The notes under the pieces were generated by a model. The model ran no database searches, had not been told where the DNA came from, and saw only the letters and a list, made by a program, of their open reading frames with translations. A stretch of 64,000 nucleotides of DNA. Source: Corynebacterium pseudopelargi (GTDB taxonomy: Bacteria; Actinomycetota; Actinomycetes; Mycobacteriales; Mycobacteriaceae). The translations under genes and the position numbers were made by a program. Each line of letters starts with the position of its first letter. Within the stretch, counting starts at the first letter, position 1. Shown here in pieces: positions 53,028-64,000 of this stretch. The stretch lies in NCBI RefSeq assembly GCF_003814005.1, contig NZ_CP033898.1, positions 1,240,001 through 1,304,000 of the forward strand. The letters run 5' to 3'.

Positions 53028-54053
53028 CTAGCTTGTCGACGCAGCTTCGCTTCGTTCTGCACTCGAACTTGGGCTGTTTTCGCTCGATGCTTGCTCTGAG
53101 CCCTCACGCTTTTTCGCACCGGTGGGCGAAGGCGATGCGGCCTCGGCGCTTTCTGCTGCGCCATAATCACCGTGCTCGCCGTCGAATTGTTCACGCAGCG
53201 CCAAGATCGTGGCGATTTGGGCGAAGGAACGATCCACGGAATCTACGGTCGATACCTCATCTTTGAGGTCCTTGGAGCGCAACTGATCAATCGTGGCACC
53301 GTCTGCGGCGGTGTAGATGCCACCGGCAACCACGAATGGCCCGCCTTGAGCACGCATGGCTTGAGCAAAGTCCGACTCAGCATTGGAGCGGTAGCCATTG
53401 TCGTTGTTATCGGAGTTATCCAGCAGCATCACTACGCCTTGGGCAGGCAGGATGGTGCCGTCTTTGTATTCGATGTAGTTGTCTTGCTTGAGTGCTTTCA
53501 AGATGATAGCACGGTCAGCAGTGGTGGCTTTTTCTTTGCCATCGGCATCGAGGTACAAGGCTGCGGCGAGTGCCTCGCCGGCGTGCGTGCCTGCATCGAG
53601 TTTGTCCTCGGAGAGCTGCGCACCAGCCGGAAGGGAGTTAGTGACGATGCTCTTGAGGCCATCGGCACCATTTTGATCAAAAAACGAGTCTGTTAATTCA
53701 ATGGTGCCCGAATCAATGGCGCCGGCTTCATCCAGGAGGCCTTTGAGGTCCTGATAGTCCTCATCGGAGCTGCCTGGGGCGCGAAGCACCAGGATGGGTT
53801 TATCTTCCAACTGGTTTTGCACTGCGGCATCGCCAATGGCCTCGATAAATGCATCGGCTGTTTCGGCTTGTGCCTTGGCTACCTTTGCCTCTGCTTCGGC
53901 GTCGTTGCGCTGTGCCACCAGTCCCCCGGCGGCCTCGCTACCGTCGCCGGCCAGGTTTGGTGCGAGCACCAACGTACCTGCAGCTAAACCGAGAGCGGCG
54001 CCGAGACCTAAACCGGCGATGATCGCCGAAGCGCGTCCTTTATTTCCTGCCAT
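53028..54053 (-). CDS. steB: SteB-like membrane protein (copper transporter/MctB family)
   Basis: 341 residues. One N-terminal membrane helix (AIIAGLGLGAALGLAAGTLVLAP) followed by a coiled coil (about 55-75: NDAEAEAKVAKAQAETADAF) and a globular extracytoplasmic domain with conserved VVAGGIYTA. The C-terminal ~50 residues are a Ser/Glu-rich tail. In C. glutamicum SteA and SteB are cell-division proteins that localise to septa; the family is also annotated as copper transporter MctB. It starts 21 nt after steA. Confidence 0.87.
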   Translation of the reverse strand: MAGNKGRASAIIAGLGLGAALGLAAGTLVLAPNLAGDGSEAAGGLVAQRNDAEAEAKVAKAQAETADAFIEAIGDAAVQNQLEDKPILVLRAPGSSDEDYQDLKGLLDEAGAIDSGTIELTDSFFDQNGADGLKSIVTNSLPAGAQLSEDKLDAGTHAGEALAAALYLDADGKEKATTADRAIILKALKQDNYIEYKDGTILPAQGVVMLLDNSDNNDNGYRSNAESDFAQAMRAQGGPFVVAGGIYTAADGATIDQLRSKDLKDEVSTVDSVDRSFAQIATILALREQFDGEHGDYGAAESAEAASPSPTGAKKREGSEQASSENSPSSSAERSEAASTS

Positions 54054-54074
54054 ATTCGCTCAATTCCTCAACGC

Positions 54075-55268
54075 TTAGCTGAACAGTCCTTGGAACCACA
54101 GGGCAATGTTATTCCAAGTATCGACAAAGTTTTCCATAAAGCTGCCATCGCCATAGGAGCCAGCGATGATCACGAATACCGCCGCGGCAATGAGCAGGCC
54201 AAGAATCGCCCACATCCAGCCCAAACCGGAACCGGAGCGAAGGGTGTACAAGTCGATGATGTTGGAGGCATCGATGAGCTTGCGATTAACCTTCAAACGC
54301 GTCAGCATGGCCGAGGGGGTGGCGTCCTTGCGCTCGGCAAAAACAGCTTCCAAGTCGAAGGGAGCACCGACGTTCACAATCAATTCAGCGCCGTGGAATT
54401 CTGCAAGCAGCAACGCAAGGTCGGTGGCTGAATCCACTGCGGCTGGGAAGGTGGTGGCGCCAATGCCAAGGTCTTGGATGCGCTCAAGGCCAACGGCGTG
54501 GCCGTCTGGGTCTGCCGGCAAGACCACTCGCGCACCGCTGCGCAGCGCTTCTGCCCCAATGCCCGCAGGATCACCGACGATGAAGTCGGGCTCATAGCCC
54601 ATCTCCACCAAGGTATCTGCGCCCGCATCGACACCGATCAAGGCCGGTTCGAATTCGCGGATGAAGTTGCGCAGCTCTTTGAGCTGCTCGCGGTGATGAA
54701 GACCGGGTGATACAACGAGCACCTTGCGGTCACGCAATGCCGCTCCGCTTTCGGGCACGCCCAGGCCGTCGATAAGCAAAGGCGCTTCGGAGTGGATGAA
54801 TTGGATGGTGTTGCCAAAATAGGCCTCCATGCGATCCACCAAGGATTGTTGCGCCTCGGAGAATTGAGATTCCACCTCAAGCTGGCGCAGCACTTCACCT
54901 TGAGCGATGAGCTTATCGCCGTGGTAGAGCTCGCCATCTTCGGTCAAACGCCCCTTGCGGCCGCTTCGCAGCCCCTCCCACACCGAAGCGCCCACGGCCT
55001 CAACCAGGAGGATGTCTGCATCGAGCAGCATCTGGGGGCCGTAGTTGGGAATCGCGCCGGTGGTAAACCTTGCCACGTTCACCACGGCCTTAGGCTCAGC
55101 CTGGATGAGCTCTTGGGCCAAGGTTCGGGTGATATCTGGCGCATCGATCACAGCAATGTCGCCGGCAGAAAGACGCTTTAAACCCTTGCTACCTGGCGAG
55201 CAATCGCGCAAAACAGCGTGAAGGCCAGGCAGATCCTCGGAACGGGAGAACAGACTCATGGCGCTCAT
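54075..55268 (-). CDS. steA: SteA, cytokinesis-associated cytosolic/membrane protein
   Basis: 397 residues from the ATG at 55268; ATG 55289 or 55259 are alternatives and no ribosome site is decisive. Cytosolic domain of the thiamin pyrophosphokinase-like/DUF115 type with GVDAGADTLVEMGYEPDFIVGD (split across two strands) and NVGAPFDLEAVF; a C-terminal membrane helix (WMWAILGLLIAAAVFVII). SteA and SteB work together at the division site in C. glutamicum and their loss raises ethambutol sensitivity. It lies downstream of recN. Confidence 0.88.
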   Translation of the reverse strand: MSAMSLFSRSEDLPGLHAVLRDCSPGSKGLKRLSAGDIAVIDAPDITRTLAQELIQAEPKAVVNVARFTTGAIPNYGPQMLLDADILLVEAVGASVWEGLRSGRKGRLTEDGELYHGDKLIAQGEVLRQLEVESQFSEAQQSLVDRMEAYFGNTIQFIHSEAPLLIDGLGVPESGAALRDRKVLVVSPGLHHREQLKELRNFIREFEPALIGVDAGADTLVEMGYEPDFIVGDPAGIGAEALRSGARVVLPADPDGHAVGLERIQDLGIGATTFPAAVDSATDLALLLAEFHGAELIVNVGAPFDLEAVFAERKDATPSAMLTRLKVNRKLIDASNIIDLYTLRSGSGLGWMWAILGLLIAAAVFVIIAGSYGDGSFMENFVDTWNNIALWFQGLFS

Positions 55269-55367
55269 TGTGGTGCAAAGATGCCTCAAGTATGCGGTGC
55301 CACGCGCATAGGTCTACTTGTTTTTTCTCCTTTTGGCGCAGATCTACTTAGCCAGGCACTATCCGGC

Positions 55368-57104
55368 CTACTGCTTCTCGCTGCGAAGCGCTTGAACCTC
55401 CTGCTGGGCCCTGTTGAGCAACTCCTGGGCATGAGCTTTGCCCGTGGCTGTATCTTCAAGCCCGGCAAGCATACGGGCGAGTTCTTCGGTGCGGGCTTCA
55501 CCTTGAAGCTCTGAAACACCAGAAGTAACCGTGGTATCGCCAACGTCTTTGGCCACATGCAAGTGGGTATCGGCATACGCAGCCACCTGGGGTAGGTGCG
55601 TCACCACAATCACCTGGTGGTGGGTTGCCAACTTGGCGAGCCTACGGCCGATCTCCACTGCGGCTTTACCGCCCACACCTGCGTCGACCTCATCAAACAC
55701 CAAGGTGGTGCCCGAAGAACTGGTACTCAAGATCACCTCGAGTGCCAGCATCACGCGCGAAAGCTCGCCGCCAGATGCAGAGCTTGCCAGCGGTTTGGGA
55801 TCCAAGGCGCTATTGGGCGCGAGGCGAAACTCCACGCTTTCGAGCCCTCCGATGCTTGGATCTTCTTGCTCCAGTACTGCTTCAAACACGGCCTTTGGCA
55901 TGGCGAGACCGTGCAGCTCTTCGCTTACAGCCTGCGCCAAGGCCTTGGCAGCCTTGCGACGCAATGCGCTAAGTGCTCGGCCTTCGCGCATCATCACTGC
56001 GCGTGCTTCTTCCACCGCCTGCTGCAAAGCCTCGAGGGCTTCTGGGGAGGCGTCGAGCTTGCTTAATTTCAGCTCAGCTTTGCGCTTCCATTCCAGCACT
56101 CCATCAATATCGGGAGCGTATTTTCTGGTGAGCTGCTTGATTTCTTGTTGGCGCTGCAATAGCTGCTCGAGTTGCTCACTATCACCTGGGAGTTCTCCTA
56201 AAAAGCGCCCGAGCTCACCGGAGACCTCTGCAAGTTCGGCAGAGAGATCTTCTAGGCGCTTGCTCAATGCCTGAAGCAGTGGGTGCTCGCTTGCCTGCAA
56301 GGCGTGTTGAGCCTGGCCTACCCCATCGGATGCGCTATGAGATTCCTCGCCAAAATCTCCCAGCGCTTCTGGGCCATCTATAGCCGCCAGAGCCGTGGTG
56401 GCAGCTTCTTGGAGGGCATCTAAATCCTGCAGGGTTTGGATCTCTTGAATTAAGGCGGCATCCTCACCAGGTTCAGGCTGGACCGATTCGATCTCGTTGA
56501 TGGCAAATTGCAGGCGATCTACCTCTAAGGCCATATCGCGACTCGATCGCACGCGCTGTTCATAATCGCGGGCGAGTTCGCGCCATTGCCGAAACGCCTG
56601 GGCGTAGCGCTGATACACCGGCGCGATTGCGGGATCGAAGCGATCCAAGGCCTCGCGCTGGCGATCTGGATTAAGCAGGCGAAGCTGATCGTTTTGTCCG
56701 TGAATCCGAAGCAGCGAATCACTCAGTGCGGCCAGGGCTGCAGCGGGAGCGGATCGCCCACCGAGGTAAGCCTTCGATCGCCCTTGGGCATGAATGGAGC
56801 GCATGGCGATGATCTCGCCTTGTTCATCAGTGTGCCCACCGGCTTGGTGTAGTACTTCTAGGGCCTGTTCGCGTTCTTTTTCGCCGAGAGAATCAAGCAG
56901 GAAGCGCCCTTCTGCAATGGCTTTTTCTGCCCCACTGCGCACCCTTGAGGCATCGGCCCTTCCGCCGCACAACAAGCGCAACCCGGTTACCACCATGGTT
57001 TTACCGGCGCCTGTTTCACCTGTGAGCACGCTTAAGCCTTCGCGCAGCTCTAGCGTGGACGATGGGATGACGCCGAGGTTTTCGATGGTCAGATCCGCAA
57101 GCAT
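55368..57104 (-). CDS. recN: DNA repair ATPase RecN
   Basis: 578 residues from the ATG at 57104. Walker A TGETGAGKT near residue 30, a long coiled coil in the middle (about 150-370), ABC signature SGGELSRVMLAL near 475 and Walker B TLVFDEVDAGVGG. An SMC-like protein that acts early at double-strand breaks. The start is fixed by TAGCAT (57117-57112) ending exactly 7 nt before ATG, implying a leaderless transcript; a longer ORF from 57140 overlaps that box. Confidence 0.94.
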   Translation of the reverse strand: MLADLTIENLGVIPSSTLELREGLSVLTGETGAGKTMVVTGLRLLCGGRADASRVRSGAEKAIAEGRFLLDSLGEKEREQALEVLHQAGGHTDEQGEIIAMRSIHAQGRSKAYLGGRSAPAAALAALSDSLLRIHGQNDQLRLLNPDRQREALDRFDPAIAPVYQRYAQAFRQWRELARDYEQRVRSSRDMALEVDRLQFAINEIESVQPEPGEDAALIQEIQTLQDLDALQEAATTALAAIDGPEALGDFGEESHSASDGVGQAQHALQASEHPLLQALSKRLEDLSAELAEVSGELGRFLGELPGDSEQLEQLLQRQQEIKQLTRKYAPDIDGVLEWKRKAELKLSKLDASPEALEALQQAVEEARAVMMREGRALSALRRKAAKALAQAVSEELHGLAMPKAVFEAVLEQEDPSIGGLESVEFRLAPNSALDPKPLASSASGGELSRVMLALEVILSTSSSGTTLVFDEVDAGVGGKAAVEIGRRLAKLATHHQVIVVTHLPQVAAYADTHLHVAKDVGDTTVTSGVSELQGEARTEELARMLAGLEDTATGKAHAQELLNRAQQEVQALRSEKQ

Positions 57105-57117
57105 AGCCAAAATGCTA
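57105..57117 (-). promoter_or_regulatory. -10 box of leaderless recN
   Basis: TAGCAT at 57117-57112 (minus strand), 7 nt, then ATG of recN. Confidence 0.5.
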
Positions 57118-57256
57118 CCGCAGGGGCGCCGATAAGTCACAGAACGAGTGTTCGAGCTGTTCAGCTTGTATATCTGGCACGCCTATGCCTTCAGGCACCT
57201 AAGTACGCCGAGCCCACAAAGGCTTGGAGGCCTTCGCTATGTAGAGCTGTGTAGAG

Positions 57257-58174
57257 CTATTTAGGCCCGCGCCAGCCTTCTACTGGTAGGCGCAGTTTGG
57301 TAACCAGGCGGTCGGTAAAGGGCAGGTCATCTAAACGCACCCAGCGCACGGGAGTCGCACCCTTTTCAATCTCCACACGCGCTCCCGCTGGCATAGCTAT
57401 TCGACGAAACCCGTCCATAACAGCCACCGCAGGGAAGGCATCTGGCTGGGATTCAATAGCCACCTTCGAATGCGGGCTTACTACTAGAGGCTTGGTAAAA
57501 AGGGCATGGGCATTATTCGGAACCACCAAAATGGCGTCGAGTGCGGGCCACAGCACCGGGCCACCGGCGGAGAAGGCGTAGGCCGTAGAGCCGGTGGGTG
57601 TAGAGACGATGATGCCATCGCAACCAAAAGAACTCACAGGCCGAGCGTCAATTTCTAAGGTGGCATCGAGTACGCCTTGACGCACCTGGTTTTCCACGCT
57701 GACCTCGTTAAGTGCCCAACCGCGGCCAAGTTCATTGCCTTCTGCATCGCGGATTAGCACGTCGATGGTCATGCGGTCTTCCACGCGATAGTCCCCGTGA
57801 GTGACTCTGCGAACTGCCTCGTCTAGGGCGTCTTGTTCCCACTCGGCAAGGAAGCCAACGTGGCCGAGATTAATGCCCAACACTGGCAAATCGGCATCGT
57901 GGGCCAGATCGGCAGCGCGAAGGAAGGTGCCATCACCACCGAGGGCCATGACCAGCTCAACGTCTTTGGTAGCGCCTTTGCCTTTGAGTACCCGCTTGCA
58001 CTGCGAGAGCACGGGGTGCTCGGCCACCGTCGTATCGTCTTCGGCAACGAGCACACGGACGTGGATGCCTGCCTCGGCAAGCAACTCGGCAACCAAACCT
58101 GCGGTACTCACGTTGGATGGACGTCCGGTGTGCAGCACCAACAGCACGGAGCGGGGTTGGCCAAGTGGCGCCAT
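57257..58174 (-). CDS. nadK: NAD kinase
   Basis: 305 residues with AAGGA upstream. The GGDGTFL motif (about residue 85) and STPTGSTAYAFSAGG region are the NAD-kinase catalytic and substrate signatures. Phosphorylates NAD+ (with ATP or polyphosphate) to NADP+. Its ATG overlaps the tlyA stop by one base, and recN follows, the classic tlyA-nadK-recN order of actinobacteria. Confidence 0.96.
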   Translation of the reverse strand: MAPLGQPRSVLLVLHTGRPSNVSTAGLVAELLAEAGIHVRVLVAEDDTTVAEHPVLSQCKRVLKGKGATKDVELVMALGGDGTFLRAADLAHDADLPVLGINLGHVGFLAEWEQDALDEAVRRVTHGDYRVEDRMTIDVLIRDAEGNELGRGWALNEVSVENQVRQGVLDATLEIDARPVSSFGCDGIIVSTPTGSTAYAFSAGGPVLWPALDAILVVPNNAHALFTKPLVVSPHSKVAIESQPDAFPAVAVMDGFRRIAMPAGARVEIEKGATPVRWVRLDDLPFTDRLVTKLRLPVEGWRGPK

Positions 58175-58995
58175 TAGGCTGGTCCTTCCTCTACGGCTTG
58201 TTGCACCAGCGCCTCAATGTCTGCATCATCGAGCGCCTTGCTGCCTTGATCTTTGTTCAACCACAAGAAGTATTCCACGTTTCCAGACGGTCCGGGCAAA
58301 GGTGACGCGACTACTCCACGCAAACTCAAACCCAAAGTCTGCGCAAAGCGTGCTACTTCGGCTACCACCTCGGCCCTCAACGCCGGATCACGCACAACTC
58401 CCCCGGAGCCAAGGCGCTGTTTACCCACCTCAAATTGCGGCTTGACCATGGGCAACAGATCAGCACCATCGGCCATACATTCCACGATGGCCGGCAGCAC
58501 CAATTGCAGGGAGATAAACGATAAATCGCCAACCATCACTTGGGCGGGCTCACCGAGCATATCGGGCTGAAGGTGCCGGATATTGGTCCTGTCGAGCACT
58601 TCAACCCTGGGGTCATTTTGCAGCCGCCAAATCAATTGGCCATACCCTACGTCTACTGCCCACACTTTTGAAGCACCTTCGCGCAGCGCTACATCGCTAA
58701 AACCCCCGGTAGAAGCACCAGCATCGAGCACGCTCTTAGATTCCAGGCTCAGGCCTTGAGGGCCAAAGGCAGAAAGGGCTCCTAGCAATTTATGGGCGCC
58801 ACGAGAGGCATAATTGTCCATCTCTTCGCCTTCCACGCGGATGGAAACATCCGGCGCCACCTGAGTTGCGGGCTTTTGGGCTTGGATGCCTTGCACGAAC
58901 ACGCGACCTTCGCGGATCAATTGCACGGCTTGTTCCCTGGAACGGGCGATCTTGCGCCGCACCAATTCCGCATCGAGCCTTCTTCTCGCTGCCAT
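58174..58995 (-). CDS. tlyA: TlyA family rRNA 2'-O-methyltransferase / hemolysin homolog
   Basis: 273 residues. N-terminal S4 domain (RRRLDAELVRRKIARSREQ), then an FtsJ-type SAM domain (VLDAGASTGGFSDV, VGDLSFISL, PMVKPQFEVGKQ). TlyA of mycobacteria methylates 16S C1409 and 23S C1920, which gives capreomycin susceptibility. The start has GAAAGG upstream. It is followed without a gap by nadK. Confidence 0.94.
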   Translation of the reverse strand: MAARRRLDAELVRRKIARSREQAVQLIREGRVFVQGIQAQKPATQVAPDVSIRVEGEEMDNYASRGAHKLLGALSAFGPQGLSLESKSVLDAGASTGGFSDVALREGASKVWAVDVGYGQLIWRLQNDPRVEVLDRTNIRHLQPDMLGEPAQVMVGDLSFISLQLVLPAIVECMADGADLLPMVKPQFEVGKQRLGSGGVVRDPALRAEVVAEVARFAQTLGLSLRGVVASPLPGPSGNVEYFLWLNKDQGSKALDDADIEALVQQAVEEGPA

Positions 58996-59015
58996 CTCAA
59001 ACGTACCTTTCCGCG

Positions 59016-59195
59016 CTAGCGCAATGCCTGCTGCAGCACATCATGAGCCTGTGAGAGGATCTCGGCCTCGGCCTGCGCATCCTCAACGGGCGTGGCCAAT
59101 AACGCCTCTACTTCTGCACGAACCCGCTGCGGATCCCGCTTGGCTGCTAGGTCATGAGGAGTAGCTGCGTGCTTGCCTGGCCGTGGTGCATTCAT
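59016..59195 (-). CDS. Conserved small protein of unknown function (59 residues)
   Basis: Below the usual ORF size cut. ATG at 59195 with AGGAG upstream; ends in QQALR at 59018. Begins MNAPRPGKHAATPHDLA, followed by a single charged helix (RVRAEVEALLATPVEDAQAEAEILSQAHDVLQQ). Lies between the HAD gene and tlyA on the same strand, where actinobacterial genomes often have a short ORF of this type. Function unknown. Confidence 0.75.
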   Translation of the reverse strand: MNAPRPGKHAATPHDLAAKRDPQRVRAEVEALLATPVEDAQAEAEILSQAHDVLQQALR

Positions 59196-59207
59196 GTGCC
59201 GGTGCTC

Positions 59208-60194
59208 CTATGACCACTCTTGCATTGCTTGGGCGGCCTTGTCCGATGCTGCGATAACCTCACCCTGAAAGCCTGCTGCTTGCTGCCACGCCACCGCCAG
59301 CACGGTACGAAGTGCCTGCAAGGCAGTAGCGTCTGGGTTGCCGCCAGATAACACGATGGCCTCACCTTCGCGCTGGGCAACAAAACCGCCTTGAGCCGAA
59401 GGGATGAGCTGCTCTTGTTCTTGATCGAGGGCAGCAAGGGTTGCTGCCACCATGGTCGGGCGCTGCGTGTGATCTGAACGAATTAACGCCCAATGCTTAG
59501 ACACGCCACTGAGCAGGTGCAGCGTAGGCATGTCCGCGGCTACTGCCCCGGCGATATCGGTATCGAGGCGATCGCCTACAGCCAGTGGGCGCGTACACTG
59601 CACCCGCTCCACAGCGCTATAAAACATCGCCGGCTGGGGCTTACCTGCTGCTTGAGGCTTCACACCGGTGGCACTTGTTACTGCTGCCACCATGGAGCCA
59701 TTGCCCACGCAGAGTCCGCGCTCTGAAGGCAAGGTGGTATCCAGGTTGGAGGCAAAGTAGTGCGCTCCGGCGGCAATGGCCAGGGCGGCTTCTGAAAGCT
59801 CTGCCCATCCTGTTGCCGGGTTATGGCCATGCAAGACGGCTTGGGGCTGCTCATCAGCGGATGCCACCACTTCAAAGCCACCGGCTTTGGCCAGCGCTTT
59901 GAAAGAATCGCTGCCGAGCACCAGCACCGGAGCACCTGCAAGGAGATGCTTTTGGGCCATTTCAATGGCGGCTTGTGCCGAGGTGAGCACCTGTTCACTG
60001 GCGGTGGGAATACCCATCTCGCTGAGAAGCTTGGCTACTACCTCAGGCCCGCGGGAGGCATTGTTGGTGATGTACACCAATGCGGCATCGGAGGCATTGA
60101 GCGCCTCAATGGCGTCGGGCAGGGCTTGCCCACCTTCCCAGACGGTGCCATCGAGGTCGAGCAGGAGTGCGTCGAAATCTTCGCGCAAACTCAT
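59208..60194 (-). CDS. HAD-IIA family sugar phosphatase
   Basis: 328 residues. DLDGTVWEG (motif I), VYITNNAS (motif II), and the late VGDRLDTDIAGA (motif IV) define a HAD-IIA hydrolase of the NagD/glycerol-3-phosphatase type. Hydrolyses a small phosphate ester in the cytosol; the substrate is not fixed. Its start overlaps the TPR gene stop (ATGA), so translation is coupled. Confidence 0.9.
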   Translation of the reverse strand: MSLREDFDALLLDLDGTVWEGGQALPDAIEALNASDAALVYITNNASRGPEVVAKLLSEMGIPTASEQVLTSAQAAIEMAQKHLLAGAPVLVLGSDSFKALAKAGGFEVVASADEQPQAVLHGHNPATGWAELSEAALAIAAGAHYFASNLDTTLPSERGLCVGNGSMVAAVTSATGVKPQAAGKPQPAMFYSAVERVQCTRPLAVGDRLDTDIAGAVAADMPTLHLLSGVSKHWALIRSDHTQRPTMVAATLAALDQEQEQLIPSAQGGFVAQREGEAIVLSGGNPDATALQALRTVLAVAWQQAAGFQGEVIAASDKAAQAMQEWS

Positions 60195-61177
60195 GCTTGT
60201 TCCTCGCCGGTGGGTGCCTGCGTATCGTCTTGGTGCAGTGCTTCGATGCGCTCGCTTGCATCGAGTACTTCGTCTACGTCTTGTTCGGCAGAGGTTTTAA
60301 ACCATTCCAGGGCTTCGTCTTTATTGCCATTGGCCAGCAGAACATCGGCGTAGGCATAAGAAAGGCGAGCGGCACTCAAACCGCTGCCCTGCTTGGAAGG
60401 CTGTAGGCGCTGGAGAGTAACCAGGGCGGATTCAGGTTGTCCGAGATCAAGGCGCGCATTTGCGGCCACGATGCCGAGTTCGATGCGTGTTTCTAGATCC
60501 AGGGTCTGCTGATCTACTTCCTTTGCCACCTCGATGGCTTTTTCTGGCCTGCCCAGGCCACGTTCTGCATCGGCCATCACGGCAACCAAACCTGGGCCAC
60601 CGCTCATGCGACGTGCTGCGCGAAGCTCGGAGAGCGCTTCTTTCCACTCCCCTGCGTGGTAAGCGGCAATACCGAGGGTCTCGCGAACCACTGCCACGCG
60701 CCCTGCACGATCCTTGGCAGCGCGCGCATGCTTGAGGGCCAATTCTGGGTCGTCTTGCATCAGCGTTGCGGCCATGATCATGTGCTGTGCTACCACGTTG
60801 GCGTTGTCTTTAGACAGCACCTTTAAGTCTTGCAGCACCATCGGATCGAGGTCGCGTACATCAATATCACCGGGCAGGTGCGGCTCATTCATGCGCTTGT
60901 TCAGGCGTTCTTCGCGGAAACCCGAGCGCTGAGGCCCGAAGGTTTTCCTGTCGCTGCCGCCGCGCTGGGCATGTTGGCGCTTTGGTCGGTCGCCTTCCTG
61001 AGCTTTTCGACGTCCCCCGCGCGCACCACCACGGCGATCGTCTTGATCCTTTCGGCGATCACCGCGGTAGCGATCTTCGCGCTCTGGCTTTTCAAAGCGC
61101 CGCTTTGGTCCACCACCACGTTGGTTGTGCCCCCTGGAGGGTCGATCATTGTGGTTGCCGCGGTCCTCAGATGCCAT
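60191..61177 (-). CDS. TPR-repeat protein with Arg/Gly-rich N-terminus
   Basis: 328 residues with GAGGAAA upstream. The first ~95 residues are Arg, Gly, Asp and Lys-rich and disordered. Residues 110-300 form several tetratricopeptide-type helical pairs (HMIMAATLMQDDPELALKHA, AAYHAGEWKEALSELRAARR, DVLLANGNKDEALEWFKTSA). TPRs mediate protein contact; the partner is unknown. It is the first gene downstream of the rRNA operon on the same strand. Confidence 0.85.
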   Translation of the reverse strand: MASEDRGNHNDRPSRGHNQRGGGPKRRFEKPEREDRYRGDRRKDQDDRRGGARGGRRKAQEGDRPKRQHAQRGGSDRKTFGPQRSGFREERLNKRMNEPHLPGDIDVRDLDPMVLQDLKVLSKDNANVVAQHMIMAATLMQDDPELALKHARAAKDRAGRVAVVRETLGIAAYHAGEWKEALSELRAARRMSGGPGLVAVMADAERGLGRPEKAIEVAKEVDQQTLDLETRIELGIVAANARLDLGQPESALVTLQRLQPSKQGSGLSAARLSYAYADVLLANGNKDEALEWFKTSAEQDVDEVLDASERIEALHQDDTQAPTGEEQA

Positions 61178-61204
61178 GATTTCCTCGTTTAGTCTGTGTA
61201 TAGA

Positions 61205-61262
61205 AATGCGAAAGAGCGTGGTGTAGGGACAGGTTTTTACCTTCTATCTCTACACCACGCTC
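61205..61262 (-). terminator. rRNA operon terminator
   Basis: GAGCGTGGTGTA (61214-61225) pairs with TACACCACGCTC (61251-61262), enclosing a long loop; on the minus strand TTTCGCATTTCT follows. It lies about 20 nt after the 5S gene. Confidence 0.8.
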
Positions 61263-61282
61263 CATCGTTGCACTGTGAAGTT

Positions 61283-61402
61283 GTTGGTCGGCGGTGTCTT
61301 ACTCTCCCACACCCTCCCGGGTGCAGTACCATCAGCGCTATCGGGCTTAGCTTCCGGGTTCGGAATGGGTCCGGGCGTGGCCCCGATGCTATAACCACCG
61401 AC
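61283..61402 (-). rRNA. rrf: 5S ribosomal RNA
   Basis: About 120 nt. The minus strand reads GGTGGTTATAGC near the start, CGGGGCCACGCCCGG, CATTCCGAACCCGGAAGC in the middle and ends CCGCCGACCAACA; all standard bacterial 5S helices are present. Ends are set by eye and may differ by a few bases. Confidence 0.93.
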
Positions 61403-61509
61403 ACGATTAATTATTGTTTGGTGTTGTTTGGGGGGTGTTGTGTCAGGACTGCATAGTGGACGCGAGTTGTAACACACCTTCATATGTGTGTGTCAGGTGG
61501 TGTGTTTTT

Positions 61510-64000
<2,491 letters not shown>

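Overview
The window looks like a Corynebacterium chromosome (order Mycobacteriales). The evidence is the odhI / ftsR / bifunctional-nuclease / merR block next to secA2, the steA-steB cell-division pair, the scpA/scpB, rluB, cmk, der series, a glpD-glpF-glpK run, a BioQ-type biotin operator, and many apparently leaderless genes whose start codon lies 7 nt after a TAnnnT -10 box. The species cannot be named from the sequence alone.

Layout. 1-24 kb is ordinary core genome: a CFA-synthase-like methyltransferase (ufaA, cut by the window edge), ndh, corA, a HTH-DUF3887-like regulator with a palindromic operator, gnd, a DEAD-box helicase, two CNNM/CBS transporter-like proteins, a VWA lipid-anchored or membrane protein, the glycerol genes glpD-F-K, the odhI-ftsR cluster, secA2, a hydrolase-OsmC fusion and a SEC-C protein. 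A tRNA-Pro(GGG) follows at 24130-24203.

24.2-34.2 kb is an integrated element of about 10 kb, bounded by a 41-bp direct repeat made of the tRNA-Pro 3' end. It carries a tyrosine integrase, a RepA/DnaB-like AAA ATPase, an HNH protein, a HTH regulator, two paralogous mini-proteins and several orphan genes. It also has unusually long, hairpin-rich non-coding tracts, and no recognisable capsid, packaging or conjugation gene. Beyond the right repeat lie what appear to be two decayed relics of related elements (34.2-36 kb), with another partial att copy, two more copies of a conserved non-coding unit and a second HTH paralog. I regard this nested array and its non-coding RNA/DNA structures as the most promising undescribed material.

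36.1-38.6 kb is a junk yard: an intact yefM-yoeB toxin-antitoxin pair with textbook operator, a truncated GNAT fragment, and a kdpD-kdpE pseudogene that has lost its kinase core and is frameshifted.

38.6-61.2 kb returns to core genes, nearly all on the minus strand: a membrane esterase, a methyltransferase, der, cmk, rluB, scpB, then a Na+/H+ antiporter and biotin block (bioD, bioA, a divergent second bioD) inserted between scpB and scpA, then parA, xerD, a NUDIX hydrolase, steB, steA, recN, nadK, tlyA, a 59-codon gene, a HAD phosphatase and a TPR protein. The window ends in a minus-strand rRNA operon (5S and most of 23S).
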